64,000 nt of DNA from Bacillota bacterium (GCA_025210655.1 JAOARG010000003.1:1-64000), one strand, 5' to 3'; shown: positions 34,576-44,977, counted from the stretch's first letter. The notes: generated by a model from the letters alone, not told the origin. Numbers and translations: made by a program.

Positions 34576-35235
34576 TTAATAAAAGACACTTTTTCTAATA
34601 TTTCTATACATTTTATAGTCTGGAATAAACTCTTGTAAAAGAGCCCAAAATTTGCTTGAATGATTCATTTCATAAAGATGACATAATTCATGTACTACTA
34701 CATATCGAATAAATTCTTCTTCCATAAGAATCAAATCATAATTAAAATTTAGATTTCCTCTAGAAGAACAGGAACCCCATCTTTTTTCTTGCTTTTTTAT
34801 TTTAATATTGTTTATTTTATCTTCGAAAAAATCTGAGTACTCATCTACTAACGCCCTTACCGCTTTACCTGTTTCACTTCTAAGGAACTCAATGAATTTC
34901 TCTCTTATAAGCTCTTTATCATGTTTCCCTACGTTTAGAATCAGTTTCTGATTATTTATTTCATAATTTCCCTTAGCTATTCTGATTTCAATAGTAAGCT
35001 GTCCACCTCGATATGGAATATTGAATCCTGTATCTAACTTCAGCAAATTTCTATCATTCTTTAACAAATTGTATTTTTCAATAATAGAATCGTAGTTTTC
35101 TTCATATATTTTTTTAAGATACTTTTTACTACACCGTTCAGGTGCTTTTATAATGATATCCCCATGACTTGATATTTCAAATGATATTTTTTTTCTATTT
35201 TTATTTTTTCTGATTTCTATATCCTTGAATTTCAT
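34576..35235 (-). CDS. YgjP-like (M48/DUF45) metallopeptidase
   Basis: A 219-residue protein of the YgjP/WLM family. The zinc motif VVHELCHLYEMNHSSKFW (HExxH, then H eight residues on, about residues 183-200) and KRWGSCSSRGNLNFNYDLI are diagnostic. It is probably a cytoplasmic zinc protein; its natural substrate is unknown. It starts 3 bases after hemL with no clear ribosome binding site, so it is likely translated by coupling as the last gene of the heme operon. The functional link to heme is not evident. Confidence 0.88.
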   Translation of the reverse strand: MKFKDIEIRKNKNRKKISFEISSHGDIIIKAPERCSKKYLKKIYEENYDSIIEKYNLLKNDRNLLKLDTGFNIPYRGGQLTIEIRIAKGNYEINNQKLILNVGKHDKELIREKFIEFLRSETGKAVRALVDEYSDFFEDKINNIKIKKQEKRWGSCSSRGNLNFNYDLILMEEEFIRYVVVHELCHLYEMNHSSKFWALLQEFIPDYKMYRNIRKSVFY

Positions 35236-35238
35236 TGT

Positions 35239-36522
35239 TTAATTATAAATTTCTCTCAAAGACTCTTTGACTTTTTCTATTGTAAGCTCAACATCTTCAT
35301 CAGTATGAGCACTTGATAAAAACCAACCTTCAAATTGTGCAGGGGGTAACAATATACCTTTATCAAGCATTTTTTTAAAAAACATAGCATATTTTTCTGT
35401 ATCACATTTCATAACATCGTCAAATGATTCAATATCTCCATCTGTGAAGAATAAACAGAACATACCTTTAAATCTGTTTGTTCTTACAGGAATTTTATTT
35501 TCATCTATAAAATCTTGTATCTCTTTTTCTAAAATAGTAGCTTTTCTTTCCATCTGTGAATATATATCCTTATTCTCTTTCAATATTCTTAATGTTTTTA
35601 ATCCCATATGCATTGCAAGTGGATTTCCTGAAAGAGTTCCTGCCTGATATACATTACCTATAGGTGATACCATATCCATAAATCTTTTCTTACCACCATA
35701 AGCACCAACAGGTAGTCCACCACCAATTATTTTCCCAAAACACGCCATATCTGGCTCTATTCCAAATACTTCAGCCGCACCACCATAAGATAATCTAAAA
35801 CCGGTAATAACCTCATCAAATATTAGTACTGTGTTATTTTCAGTACACAATCTTCTAAGTTCTTTCAAAAACTCCATACTAGGAGTAACCACTCCCATAT
35901 TCCCAGCTACAGGTTCTAAAATTACTGCCGCAATATCATTATTAGCTTTAAATATTTCATTTAAATTTTCAATATCATTATACTTTCCTACTAGAGTATC
36001 TTTTACTGTGTCAGCAGGTACTCCAGGGCTTGTAGGTACTCCGTAAGTAAGTGTACCAGAACCAGATTTAACTAAAAGAGCATCTGAATGTCCATGGTAA
36101 CATCCTTCAAACTTAAGTATTTTATCTTTGCTTGTATATCCCCTTGCGACTCTTAAAGCACTCATGGTTGCTTCAGTTCCCGAATTAACCATTCTTACCA
36201 TATCAATTGGACCATAAGCTTCACAAATTTCCTTAGCCATTTCAACTTCTATTTTAGTTGGCACACCATATGATGTACCACGGGCTACTACTTCAGCAAT
36301 TCCTTCAGTAACTAACTCATTGCTGTGGCCTAAAATAAGAGGTCCCCAAGAACAAATATAGTCTAAGTATTTATTGCCATCAACATCATATATATGTGCT
36401 CCTTTTCCCCTTTCAATAAAAACAGGATCTAACCCTACTGATTTAAAAGCCCTAACAGGACTATTAACCCCTCCTGGAATATACTTTTTTGCCTCTTGAT
36501 ATATTTCTTTTGATTTATTCAT
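35239..36522 (-). CDS. hemL: glutamate-1-semialdehyde 2,1-aminomutase
   Basis: A 427-residue PLP enzyme that converts glutamate-1-semialdehyde to 5-aminolevulinate, the second step of the C5 heme route. Motifs are [17 protein letters not shown] at the N-terminus, [29 protein letters not shown] and the PLP lysine in [17 protein letters not shown] (about residue 265). The length is standard. ATG 36522 overlaps the hemB stop by 8 bases and has GGAG upstream. Substrate comes from HemA, encoded at the head of the same operon. Confidence 0.97.
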   Translation of the reverse strand: MNKSKEIYQEAKKYIPGGVNSPVRAFKSVGLDPVFIERGKGAHIYDVDGNKYLDYICSWGPLILGHSNELVTEGIAEVVARGTSYGVPTKIEVEMAKEICEAYGPIDMVRMVNSGTEATMSALRVARGYTSKDKILKFEGCYHGHSDALLVKSGSGTLTYGVPTSPGVPADTVKDTLVGKYNDIENLNEIFKANNDIAAVILEPVAGNMGVVTPSMEFLKELRRLCTENNTVLIFDEVITGFRLSYGGAAEVFGIEPDMACFGKIIGGGLPVGAYGGKKRFMDMVSPIGNVYQAGTLSGNPLAMHMGLKTLRILKENKDIYSQMERKATILEKEIQDFIDENKIPVRTNRFKGMFCLFFTDGDIESFDDVMKCDTEKYAMFFKKMLDKGILLPPAQFEGWFLSSAHTDEDVELTIEKVKESLREIYN

Positions 36523-37495
36523 AAAAAGACTCCTTTAATTTTTTAGCTAGATATTTTGCAAAATATGTGATAATTAAATCTGCTCCCGCTCTTTTTATTG
36601 ATATCATAGTTTCATAAATTGCTTCTTCTCCTAAAATACCATTGTCTATTGCCAGTTTTAGCATAGAATACTCACCGCTCACATTATAAGCAGCTACAGG
36701 AAGGTTAGTATAATTTCTTACATCCCTTATTATATCAAGGTATGCTAGTGCTGGCTTTACCATTACTATGTCTGCGCCCTCGCTTATGTCTAGTTCTACT
36801 TCCCTAAGAGCTTCTCTTCTATTCCTATAATCCATCTGATAAGTTTTCCTGTCACCAAATCCAGGTGCTGAATGTGCTGCGTCTCTAAAAGGACCATAAT
36901 AACTAGAGGCATATTTTGCAGAGTAGGACATTATTGATTTGTTTTCATATCCATTTTCATCCAATTTTTTTCTAATACTATCTACTCTAAAATCCATCAT
37001 ATCTGAAGGTGCAACCATATCTGCTCCAGCAACAACATGACTAAGGGCTACTTCTGCTAAATGCTTAATTGTTTCATCATTATTAACATATCCTTCATCG
37101 TCAATTACTCCGCAATGGCCGTGGGATGTATACTGGCACATACAAACGTCAGTAATTACAAAAAAAGTTTTATCAATTTCTTTAATTTTCCTTACTGCTC
37201 TTTGTACTATTCCGTTTTCAGAATAGGCTCCTGAACCCATTTCATCCTTTTCATCAGATACACCAAAAAGGATAATCGATTTAATTCCTAAATCTTTAAT
37301 TTCCTTGATTTCCTCTTCTAACATATCTAGTGAATAATGAAATACATCTGGCATTGACGGTATTTCAGATTTTATTCCTTGTCCTTCTACTACAAAGATA
37401 GGATATATTAAATCATCTACACTAATATCAAATTCTTTGACCATGGATCTAATAGCCTTACTATTTCTTAACCTTCTCATTCTAGTAGTTTTCAT
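36515..37495 (-). CDS. hemB: porphobilinogen synthase
   Basis: A 326-residue 5-aminolevulinate dehydratase that joins two aminolevulinate molecules into porphobilinogen. The zinc-binding cysteines are in [14 protein letters not shown] (about 115-128), and the two active-site lysines in [16 protein letters not shown] and [10 protein letters not shown]. It is the normal length. It starts 2 bases after cobA/hemD and overlaps hemL, so translation is coupled in the heme operon. Confidence 0.97.
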   Translation of the reverse strand: MKTTRMRRLRNSKAIRSMVKEFDISVDDLIYPIFVVEGQGIKSEIPSMPDVFHYSLDMLEEEIKEIKDLGIKSIILFGVSDEKDEMGSGAYSENGIVQRAVRKIKEIDKTFFVITDVCMCQYTSHGHCGVIDDEGYVNNDETIKHLAEVALSHVVAGADMVAPSDMMDFRVDSIRKKLDENGYENKSIMSYSAKYASSYYGPFRDAAHSAPGFGDRKTYQMDYRNRREALREVELDISEGADIVMVKPALAYLDIIRDVRNYTNLPVAAYNVSGEYSMLKLAIDNGILGEEAIYETMISIKRAGADLIITYFAKYLAKKLKESFYE

Positions 37496-37497
37496 AT

Positions 37498-39015
37498 TTA
37501 CACACCCTTATTTTTTAATCTAATATCTTCTCTTATTGTATCAATTACACCATCTATATCATATTTTTCAGACTGTATATAAGTATATCCTTTACTAGCT
37601 AAGGTTTTAGATGTTATAGGACCTATAGATATATTTTTAGCAGTAATTGGTAAAATTATATTTCTATCTTTTATTAAGTTATGAAAATTATTAACTGTAG
37701 AACTACTTGTGAAAGTAATATAATCGATATCTATAGTACTTAAAAACTCATAGTCACTCTCTGAAATGTCTCCAACAATATTTTCATAGATTTTTATTTC
37801 ATTTATGTCATAATTTTTACCCAATCGATCAATCATATATTCTCTAGCTTTCTTTGCCCTTGGTATTAGTATTTTGGCACCTAAATCAAGGGTATTTTCT
37901 ACTTTGTCACATAAACTTTCTGACACGTACTTTTCTGCTTCAAAGTCTGGTCTTAAGCCATACTCATTTAACTCCTTTGTAGTTCCAGAACCCATCGAAT
38001 ATATTTTTACTCCCCAAAGACATCTAATATCAAGTTTTAGCCTAGTAAGTTTATCAAAGAATATTTTTACACTATTTGAACTTGTAAAAATAAGAGCATG
38101 GTAGTTCCTTATATTTTCAAACTCTGCTTCCAGTTGATTATCTCTTATTTCTGATATTCTAATTGAAGGTGCTTCAATAACTCTCGCTCCAAGATTTTCA
38201 AGCATGGATACCATTTGACTACTTTGTGCCCTGGATCTTGTTACTACAATATTCTTGCCATATAACTCCTTGTCTTCAGGATTAAAAAAGTTAAGTTGCT
38301 TTTGTAATGACACCACTTTCCCAACCACGATTATACTCGGTGAAGAAATATCTTTTTTCTTTACCTCTTCAACTATAGTATTTAAATTACCCACAGCTAC
38401 TTTTTGATAAGATCTTGTAGCCCACTGAACAAGAGCTACATCAGTTGAAGGGTCCATACCGTTTACCTTTAATTTATCTGTGATTTTCTGTAAATTTGAA
38501 ACACCCATTAGAAAGACAATTGTCCCATTCAACTTAGCTATGGAGGACCAATCATGCTTACTAGTATCATCTTTTAAGTGTCCTGTAATTACATGAAAAC
38601 TTGAGTTGAAGTTTCTATGGGTAATAGGAATTCCTCCATAACACAAGCCTCCGATTGCAGATGTTATACCAGGAACCACTTCAAATTCTATATTATTTTT
38701 TAATAATTCTTGGCATTCCTCACCGCCTCTTCCAAATACGTAAGGATCACCACCTTTTAATCTAGCAACAGTTTTCCCAGCTTGAGCCTGCTGAACTAAT
38801 ACCTGATTAATATCTTCCTGTTTCATGTAGTGGTTTGAAGACTTTTTTCCAACATAGATTAGTTTAGCACCCTCTTTTGCCAGACTAAGATACTTTGAAC
38901 TTGCAAGTCTGTCGTAAACTATTACATCAACTTCTTTTAATAATCTGTGACCCTTTAAAGTTAGAAGTTCATAATCCCCAGGACCTGCTCCGATTAAATA
39001 TACTTTCCCTGTCAT
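37498..39015 (-). CDS. cobA/hemD: fused uroporphyrinogen-III methyltransferase / uroporphyrinogen-III synthase
   Basis: A 505-residue fusion, common in Clostridia. Residues 1-245 are the SAM-dependent CobA/SUMT domain ([34 protein letters not shown]), which makes precorrin-2. Residues about 255-505 are HemD (uroporphyrinogen-III synthase), with [11 protein letters not shown] and [12 protein letters not shown]. One protein thus closes the tetrapyrrole ring and commits it to siroheme or cobalamin. ATG 39015 comes one base after the hemC stop and behind GGAGATG. Confidence 0.95.
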   Translation of the reverse strand: MTGKVYLIGAGPGDYELLTLKGHRLLKEVDVIVYDRLASSKYLSLAKEGAKLIYVGKKSSNHYMKQEDINQVLVQQAQAGKTVARLKGGDPYVFGRGGEECQELLKNNIEFEVVPGITSAIGGLCYGGIPITHRNFNSSFHVITGHLKDDTSKHDWSSIAKLNGTIVFLMGVSNLQKITDKLKVNGMDPSTDVALVQWATRSYQKVAVGNLNTIVEEVKKKDISSPSIIVVGKVVSLQKQLNFFNPEDKELYGKNIVVTRSRAQSSQMVSMLENLGARVIEAPSIRISEIRDNQLEAEFENIRNYHALIFTSSNSVKIFFDKLTRLKLDIRCLWGVKIYSMGSGTTKELNEYGLRPDFEAEKYVSESLCDKVENTLDLGAKILIPRAKKAREYMIDRLGKNYDINEIKIYENIVGDISESDYEFLSTIDIDYITFTSSSTVNNFHNLIKDRNIILPITAKNISIGPITSKTLASKGYTYIQSEKYDIDGVIDTIREDIRLKNKGV

Positions 39016-39016
39016 A

Positions 39017-39910
39017 TTACATCTCCTCCAAAACTTTTATAGCCATACTTTTACCAAGAGTTTTATATTTATCAATACTTTCCTTGCCTGAGATATTTAC
39101 TAATTTTTCCCCATCTTCATCTCCAAATAGAACTTTAAGATTTACACAATTATTTTCTATGAAACAATAGGCCCCTACAGGAAGGTGACAACTGCCTTCA
39201 ACATTTTTCAAAAATTCTCTTTCCACGTATGTTGTTAAGGTTGATTCTTCATGGGAAATACTGTTGAGTAGTTTTTCAACTTCAAGGTCCTTTTCTTTGT
39301 ACTGAATACCTAAGGCCCCTTGTGCTGGAGCTGGTATGAATACTTTGGGATCTAAATACTCACTAATCTTATCTTCATGACCATTTCTAATAAGACCTGC
39401 AGCCGCAAGAATTACCCCATCAAGATTCTCACTCTCAATCTTTCCCATTCTAGTTTCAATGTTACCCCTTACTGGAATACATTCTATATCTGGTCTAAGA
39501 GATTTGATTTGATATACCCTTCTTTTACTTCCTGTACCTAGTTTACCTCCAAAGGGAATATCATCTAATGACTTGTATCCTTTTTTAAGTACCAGAGCAT
39601 CCCTATTATCTTCCCTTTTAGGTATCTTTGCAAAAACCAAACCTTCTGGATTTTCAGTCGGCATATCCTTCATGCTATGAACTGCAAAATCTATATTTCC
39701 CTTTATCAATTCTGATTCAATTTCCTTTACAAATAGACCTTTATCACCAATTTTATCAAGTGCTTTGTCAAGAATCATATCACCCTTGGTCTTTATAATT
39801 TTTACTTCGATTTCCAACTCTGCATTTACAGCTTTTAACTGTCTAACAACCCAGTTGGTTTGAGTTAAGGCAAGCTTACTTCCTCTTGTTCCAACAATTA
39901 AATTTCTCAT
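39017..39910 (-). CDS. hemC: hydroxymethylbilane synthase
   Basis: A 297-residue porphobilinogen deaminase that polymerises four porphobilinogens. Motifs are VGTRGSKLALTQT, the substrate-binding HSMKDMPTE, GTGSKRR and the dipyrromethane-cofactor cysteine in EGSCHLPVGAY (about residue 240). The length is normal. It begins 3 bases after sirC. Cytoplasmic. Confidence 0.97.
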   Translation of the reverse strand: MRNLIVGTRGSKLALTQTNWVVRQLKAVNAELEIEVKIIKTKGDMILDKALDKIGDKGLFVKEIESELIKGNIDFAVHSMKDMPTENPEGLVFAKIPKREDNRDALVLKKGYKSLDDIPFGGKLGTGSKRRVYQIKSLRPDIECIPVRGNIETRMGKIESENLDGVILAAAGLIRNGHEDKISEYLDPKVFIPAPAQGALGIQYKEKDLEVEKLLNSISHEESTLTTYVEREFLKNVEGSCHLPVGAYCFIENNCVNLKVLFGDEDGEKLVNISGKESIDKYKTLGKSMAIKVLEEM

Positions 39911-39913
39911 TTA

Positions 39914-40489
39914 TTACTTAATCCCTCCAATTATTTTCCTATAATAATCTTTCGATAATTCTTCAAGTAATTCTTCTTTATTATCAGGACTATCCATTTT
40001 AATTTTTTCCTTTAATTCACTGTATTCTTCAATCAGTAGCTCAACTCTTTCCCCAATCATATCACCTAGTAAATCCTTTATGGCAATGGAAATTCCAGGA
40101 CTTAAACCTTTCGTTGAAACCCCTATTTCTAGTCTTTTAGATTCATAGACTGAAACATTATAAAATGATGACAACTCCTTATTTGATACATTATTTACAA
40201 GTATTCCTCTAGCATTACATTTTTCCGATATAAGCTTATTCAAGCTGGTATCATCTGTTGCACATATAACCAACGTCTTACCATCAAGGTATTTATCAGA
40301 AAACTCATCTCTAATCAGCTTTACATTTTCAAGATTTCTCATTTCATTGAAACTTTCGATGAACTCAGTTGAAACAACAACAATTTCACCACCATTGGAT
40401 GAGATATTTTTTGCCTTTCTGTATGCAATTTTCCCGCCGCCAATTATTAATGATTTTATCTTATTATATTTCACATTAATTAGACTCAT
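39914..40489 (-). CDS. sirC: precorrin-2 dehydrogenase / sirohydrochlorin ferrochelatase-like
   Basis: A 191-residue protein of the Met8/CysG N-terminal family. The NAD-binding motif is SLIIGGGKIAYRKA, followed by VICATDDTSLNK, and the dimerisation part has GVSTKGLSPGISIAIKD. It oxidises precorrin-2 to sirohydrochlorin and in some members inserts iron. With CobA it completes the siroheme branch. It is slightly shorter than CysG N-domains, so the ferrochelatase role is uncertain. Its ATG overlaps the hemA TGA (ATGA). Confidence 0.9.
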   Translation of the reverse strand: MSLINVKYNKIKSLIIGGGKIAYRKAKNISSNGGEIVVVSTEFIESFNEMRNLENVKLIRDEFSDKYLDGKTLVICATDDTSLNKLISEKCNARGILVNNVSNKELSSFYNVSVYESKRLEIGVSTKGLSPGISIAIKDLLGDMIGERVELLIEEYSELKEKIKMDSPDNKEELLEELSKDYYRKIIGGIK

Positions 40490-41736
40490 TTATTCTCCTT
40501 AAATCCATATAATTTGTTTAAAGTATCAATATAGATGTCTAATTTTTCATTATTAGCTTCATCTTTTAAAGACAGTATTGGTTCCCTTATCATTCTTTTC
40601 AATGAAGATACTAGCATCTTCTCAATAATAGCTTTCTCAGAACAATTCATATCTAGTTTTTTATTGAAGAATTTCATTGTATCTTCTTTTATTTCATCTA
40701 TTTTCAAGTTCATATTCTTAATGACATCATCTGATTTTGAACTCTTTAACCATTTTACAAAATCATTTACATCAATATCTATTATTTCTTTCGCCTTACT
40801 AGCAAGTGCTTGCCTTTTTCTCTGATTTTCTTCTGAAGTTGTTTTTAAATCATCAATATTGATAAGTGTAATGTTATCTCTATTTCCTATGGAGTGATCT
40901 ATATCCCTAGGCATTGACAAATCCAACATCACACAATCCCTTTCACAGACAAAATCCTCACTTTTTATTACAGTGTGTGAGGCTGCAGTTGATGAAATTA
41001 CTATATCCATGTCTTTCAAAATATTATATTTGTCCTCAAACTTTCCGTATTTTATTTTAGGATATTCTTCCAATATATCTTCAACCCTATTGTAGGATCT
41101 GTTAATAACATATAACTCTTCTGGATTATCCTCTATAATATTTTTAAGTGCCAGTCTCCCCATCTTTCCGTAACCAATAACAGCTACTTTTTTACCTTCT
41201 ACTGTTCCTAAAATTTCTTTTATATATTGAACCCCAATATAACTTAATGATAAAGGGTGCTCTGAAACCTTTAAAGTTGTCTTAATTTTTTTTGCAGTTG
41301 TCACTGCTTCCCTGAAAAGTTTATTTAGAATCTTTTTACATCCACCATTTTCAAGGGAAAACTCCTGAGCACTTTTTACCTGACCAAGTATTTGATCTTC
41401 ACCAAGTACAATTGAATCAAGTCCAGCTGTAACTCTGTAGATATGGTCAATTGCCCATTTATCATACATTGAGTAAAAAAACTCTTCATATCCATTCACA
41501 TCAAAAAATCCCATCAAAAACTCTATAATGGTTTTTCCTGAATCTTCTATTTTATTGGCATAATCAACATAGTATATTTCACTACGACTACATGTAGATA
41601 AAATTACTACTTCTTTTATCCCCTTATCAAGAAGACTACTTATTGCCTCTATTTTTTTAGATTCACTAAATGAAACACGCTCTCTTATATCAGCTGATGC
41701 AGTTTCATGATTAAGACCCACTACCCCTATTCTCAT
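40486..41736 (-). CDS. hemA: glutamyl-tRNA reductase
   Basis: A 416-residue enzyme that reduces glutamyl-tRNA to glutamate-1-semialdehyde with NADPH, the entry step of the C5 heme pathway. Visible motifs: VGLNHETASADIRERVSFSE, the catalytic cysteine in LSTCSRSE, VTAGLDSIVLGEDQILGQVK and the Rossmann VAVIGYGKMG. The start is ATG 41736 behind AGGAGGAG; an in-frame start 13 codons upstream would lie in the riboswitch terminator and is rejected. It heads the operon hemA-sirC-hemC-cobA/hemD-hemB-hemL. Confidence 0.96.
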   Translation of the reverse strand: MRIGVVGLNHETASADIRERVSFSESKKIEAISSLLDKGIKEVVILSTCSRSEIYYVDYANKIEDSGKTIIEFLMGFFDVNGYEEFFYSMYDKWAIDHIYRVTAGLDSIVLGEDQILGQVKSAQEFSLENGGCKKILNKLFREAVTTAKKIKTTLKVSEHPLSLSYIGVQYIKEILGTVEGKKVAVIGYGKMGRLALKNIIEDNPEELYVINRSYNRVEDILEEYPKIKYGKFEDKYNILKDMDIVISSTAASHTVIKSEDFVCERDCVMLDLSMPRDIDHSIGNRDNITLINIDDLKTTSEENQRKRQALASKAKEIIDIDVNDFVKWLKSSKSDDVIKNMNLKIDEIKEDTMKFFNKKLDMNCSEKAIIEKMLVSSLKRMIREPILSLKDEANNEKLDIYIDTLNKLYGFKENK

Positions 41737-41758
41737 ATACTCCTCCTGAATATAGTAA

Positions 41759-41789
41759 CAAAAAAAACCTATCACTTCGGTGATAGGTT
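41759..41789 (-). terminator. riboswitch-controlled terminator before hemA
   Basis: Minus-strand hairpin AACCTATCAC-CGAA-GTGATAGGTT (41766-41789) followed by eight T residues, directly between the cobalamin aptamer and hemA. It is the expected expression platform. Confidence 0.92.
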
Positions 41790-41817
41790 AATAAAACTTC
41801 AAACATATACATATCTA

Positions 41818-41997
41818 TTTCCATCTACTTCCCACCGAAGTCTCCTGTCATACAATTTAGGCAGGTATCCTGGCTCAAGCGTCAAACCCATCCTTGCCTT
41901 CCCATATTACACAGTGGCTTCTAAGGACAGTATTCTTATACAGTAGCGGGGGCTGCAAAGGCATTTAACCTTTTTCCCTTTTAATAAATTAACCTAA
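41818..41997 (-). ncRNA. cobalamin riboswitch
   Basis: On the minus strand the conserved parts appear in order: GCAGCCCCCGCTACTGT (about 41939-41955), GCCACTG (41912-41918), GGGAAGGC, and the B12 box GAGCCAGGATACCTGCC (41860-41876), ending in GGTGGGAAGTAG. It controls the heme/siroheme operon through the terminator at 41759-41789; binding of cobalamin should reduce hemA expression. A weak promoter (TTGGAG-16-GATAAT, 42001-42028) lies just upstream. Confidence 0.95.
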
Positions 41998-42087
41998 ATC
42001 ATTATCTTCTGTTGTCGTATAACTCCAAATATAATGATATCATAGATAATTTAATTATGAAAGGTTAATAGTATCTAATATGTGTAT

Positions 42088-42810
42088 TTATAATGATTCC
42101 GTACAAAATCTCTCATATCCCATGAGATAGGCTACTCCAGCAATTGTAGTACCAAAGAAGTAAACTTCTTTATCAGTAACAAAACTATCGATTGAGTTAT
42201 TTGCAACTGTACTCCCAGTGGCAATTATAAAATCCGACCACTGAACAATTTCCTCTGTTTTTAAAGAAGCATCTTCAACCATTACCCCATGTTTGTACTT
42301 CCCAATATTATCCTTGTCCATATCACTGACCCTTACCTGATTATCCTCAGCTAAAGCTTCTAGCATTGCTGGTTGAAGACCGATTAAGGCTATTTTCGAA
42401 GGGCCATACTTTTCTTTTACAAAATTTGCAAGCTTACCCGAGCAAGTTATTGGCTCCTCATCCTTACAATGTATAGTATTTGAAATAAGACCTAAGTGCT
42501 TTAAAACACTATTTATCGATGCTACTAATAGGGCTACATTTCTATTATCAGAAAAATCCATCTGAAGTATTTCAGATAAACTTCCCCTAAAATCTACTTG
42601 AGCATCAGTAAAAGCTTGACCCTTAGATCCCTTATAATTAGCTTGTATTAGCTTTTCCTTACCTTTAATTATTGGATAATCTTGTCTTTTAGGTTTACCT
42701 ATTGCCTCTTCAGTACTAAGAACCTTTGCTTTAATTACTATTTCATCGTTTATAATTCCCTTATCTATTAAAATATCTTCAAATTTTTTCTTATATATAT
42801 CGATTATCAT
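42088..42810 (-). CDS. DUF4213/DUF364 putative metal-chelation protein
   Basis: A 240-residue soluble protein that fits the Rossmann-like DUF364 family with the short DUF4213 N-domain (GKGQAFTDA is replaced here by GSKGQAFTDAQVDFRG). SKIALIGLQPAMLEAL and IIATGSTVANNSIDSF are family-like motifs. The family is proposed to bind heavy metals or modify a metal ligand. It is the last gene of the molybdate/tungstate-type transport operon, 10 bases after the ATPase gene, which supports a metal-related job. Confidence 0.72.
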   Translation of the reverse strand: MIIDIYKKKFEDILIDKGIINDEIVIKAKVLSTEEAIGKPKRQDYPIIKGKEKLIQANYKGSKGQAFTDAQVDFRGSLSEILQMDFSDNRNVALLVASINSVLKHLGLISNTIHCKDEEPITCSGKLANFVKEKYGPSKIALIGLQPAMLEALAEDNQVRVSDMDKDNIGKYKHGVMVEDASLKTEEIVQWSDFIIATGSTVANNSIDSFVTDKEVYFFGTTIAGVAYLMGYERFCTESL

Positions 42811-42820
42811 ATTTCTCCTC

Positions 42821-43450
42821 CTAAGATACTAAGAACTTATTTATTATTTTCATTTTTTTGTCGACCAATCCTTCATACTCAAAATCATCATGGGAAACAT
42901 GTATTATTGTAGATTTCTTCTTTAACTCCATCAATAATTTCTTTACTTTGATTTTTGAGCCCCTATCCATAGCACTCATGGGTTCGTCAAGAATAAGAAT
43001 GTCTGGCTCCAAAATATATGCCCTTAAAAAATTTACTTTCTGCTTCTCACCCCCACTTAAGTTTAGTCCTTCTTGATTTAAGTCAAATTTTAAGTCAAGA
43101 TAATTACATAAAGCATTTATTTCTTCATTATTATATTTACATTTAATTCCTTTACATTTTGCACCTATAAGTATATTATCATAAATACTCATGGTAGGAT
43201 ATATAACTGAATCCTGAAAACAATATGCTATATTTTCTCTACTTATACTTTTCTTATCATTACTTCTACCGTTAATAATAATACTTCCTTCAAAACCATC
43301 ATATAAAAAACCTATAGCCTTTAATATTGATGTTTTCCCTATACCAGAATCCCCTACAAGAGCTGTATATTTATTTCTTTCAAATCTACAGCTAGATGGT
43401 TTTATCAATTCAAAATCATATGAAATGCTAAAATTTTTAATTTCTATCAT
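42821..43450 (-). CDS. ABC transporter ATP-binding protein (molybdate/tungstate type)
   Basis: A 209-residue ATPase. The Walker A is GDSGIGKTS (about 34-42), the signature LSGGEKQK (about 129-136), the Walker B ILILDEPMSAMD (about 148-160), and the switch histidine is in IHVSHDD. It is short and lacks the C-terminal TOBE domain of ModC, so it is more like TupC/WtpC-type or small importer ATPases. Its start overlaps the permease stop (ATGA). It energises the transporter encoded by the two preceding genes. Confidence 0.88.
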   Translation of the reverse strand: MIEIKNFSISYDFELIKPSSCRFERNKYTALVGDSGIGKTSILKAIGFLYDGFEGSIIINGRSNDKKSISRENIAYCFQDSVIYPTMSIYDNILIGAKCKGIKCKYNNEEINALCNYLDLKFDLNQEGLNLSGGEKQKVNFLRAYILEPDILILDEPMSAMDRGSKIKVKKLLMELKKKSTIIHVSHDDFEYEGLVDKKMKIINKFLVS

Positions 43451-44241
43451 TTGGATCTCCTCCCCTTCAACATAAGTATAGAAATTATATTTGATATTAT
43501 TATCATAATTGCGCCAGCAGCTAAACTTTTATCTAAATCACCACATGATATGTTAAGAAACACAGTTGATGGCAGCACTTCTGTTTTGAAACTTGTGACA
43601 CCTACAACCATTACCACTGCACCAAAATGTCCTATTGCCTTTGCCCACATTAGAAGTACAATACTTTTGATTGACTGAAAAATTTCAGGTAGTATTATCC
43701 TCATATAAATAAACAGATCATCTGCACCATAGCCCTTTGCTGTCAATATATACTTATCGTCCACATTTCTCAAACAATTTGAGAACTCTACATATCCCAT
43801 AGGTAGGACAACTGCAACTTGAGCTATCACTATAGCAAATTTAGTAAATAGAATTTTCATTCCCACAGATGAAAAAAATCCACCAAGATAGTGCTTTCCA
43901 AATAGTATAAGTATGGACAAACCAAGTACTATTGGAGGTACCGAATTTATACTTGAGAAAATACCATCGGATAATCTATTTACTTTTCTGTTATCCTTCA
44001 TATAGAGATATCCCAATGGGATTATTAATAGCATGGATAGTAGACTTGATATGGTTGCTGTAAATAAACTTAAGAGAAGTGATGATAATATTTCTAAGTC
44101 TTTTATTGAAGTGACTATATTAACTAATCCAGCTTCATATAATACAATTATTTCTAAAATAATAAAGTATGCTAAAACTAATAAACTTATCCCTATCATG
44201 GATACTTTTATGATATTACTCTTTACACTTCTTAAATCCAT
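43447..44241 (-). CDS. ABC transporter permease (ModB/TupB-like)
   Basis: A 264-residue membrane protein with about six helices. The permease EAA-like loop is visible around NCLRNVDDKYILTAKGYGAD followed by LFIYMRIILPEIFQSIK. It forms the channel of the oxyanion importer. The start is uncertain: ATG 44241 overlaps the binding-protein gene by 26 bases and has GAGAAG upstream, and a TTG at 44250 is possible. Confidence 0.85.
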   Translation of the reverse strand: MDLRSVKSNIIKVSMIGISLLVLAYFIILEIIVLYEAGLVNIVTSIKDLEILSSLLLSLFTATISSLLSMLLIIPLGYLYMKDNRKVNRLSDGIFSSINSVPPIVLGLSILILFGKHYLGGFFSSVGMKILFTKFAIVIAQVAVVLPMGYVEFSNCLRNVDDKYILTAKGYGADDLFIYMRIILPEIFQSIKSIVLLMWAKAIGHFGAVVMVVGVTSFKTEVLPSTVFLNISCGDLDKSLAAGAIMIIISNIISILMLKGRRSK

Positions 44242-44977
44242 GCTTCTCAAACACCTTATATCCTTCCTCAGACTTTATATAATTAAGAAATTTATTTGAT
44301 ATTTCTGGGCTATCAGAAAATTTTGTTATTGCAATGGGAACTTCTTTTATCAAATTACTTTCCTTAGGAATATCATATGTGTTGAATCTTTCATCATTTA
44401 TAGTCATATCTTCCCAAACTATAGCAAAATCAGCATTTCCATTTTCTATATATATCAATAACTGATTTGCTGTAGGACTTACTATAAGATCTTTAACTGA
44501 ATTTTTTATTTCCTCTCTCCCAAGATTCATATATATTTTTTTAGCAACTTTTCCAATCGCAGTTGCTTTCTCATCACCTTGGGCCATTATGTATTTTGAT
44601 GAAAATAGCTCTTCAATAGAATCTAACTCAAGATTTTTACTAGTGGCTATTGCCGGAATATGTTTCACTAAATCCTGATAACTATTTATATATCCCTTAT
44701 CTATAGCTATTTTAGCAAAATCCGATGATCCTGCGATAAACACATCACATTCTTCAGTATTCTCCATTTGACTTAAATGTTGTCCACATCCAGCAAAGTT
44801 GTATTCTACTTTTATTCCTTCTTTTTCATTAAATTTTTCTGCAATTTCTTCCAAAGGAGCTTTTAAACCAGCACCTGCATAAACTGTTAGTTCATTGTCT
44901 TTTTCTCCAGCATTTGAAGTTATATAAATCATTACCACTAATATTGCTAGAAAAAGTAATAGAATACTTTTTTTCAT
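44216..44977 (-). CDS. modA: molybdate/tungstate-type ABC substrate-binding protein
   Basis: A 253-residue exported binding protein. Residues 1-22 are a signal peptide or anchor without a lipobox cysteine. The mature part begins LTVYAGAGLKAPLEEIAEKF, the ModA/WtpA-type start, followed by NFAGCGQHLSQM, CDVFIAGSSDFA and SPTANQLLIYIENG. It binds an oxyanion such as molybdate or tungstate outside the membrane. ATG 44977 follows GAGGTG; a GTG at 44983 is less likely. A strong promoter lies directly upstream. Tungstate versus molybdate cannot be decided. Confidence 0.82.
   Translation of the reverse strand: MKKSILLLFLAILVVMIYITSNAGEKDNELTVYAGAGLKAPLEEIAEKFNEKEGIKVEYNFAGCGQHLSQMENTEECDVFIAGSSDFAKIAIDKGYINSYQDLVKHIPAIATSKNLELDSIEELFSSKYIMAQGDEKATAIGKVAKKIYMNLGREEIKNSVKDLIVSPTANQLLIYIENGNADFAIVWEDMTINDERFNTYDIPKESNLIKEVPIAITKFSDSPEISNKFLNYIKSEEGYKVFEKHGFKKCKE

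Noticed and set aside
41737-41775. Extended hemA start at 41775
   Set aside because: It would place the start codon inside the riboswitch terminator; ATG 41736 has a perfect AGGAGG.
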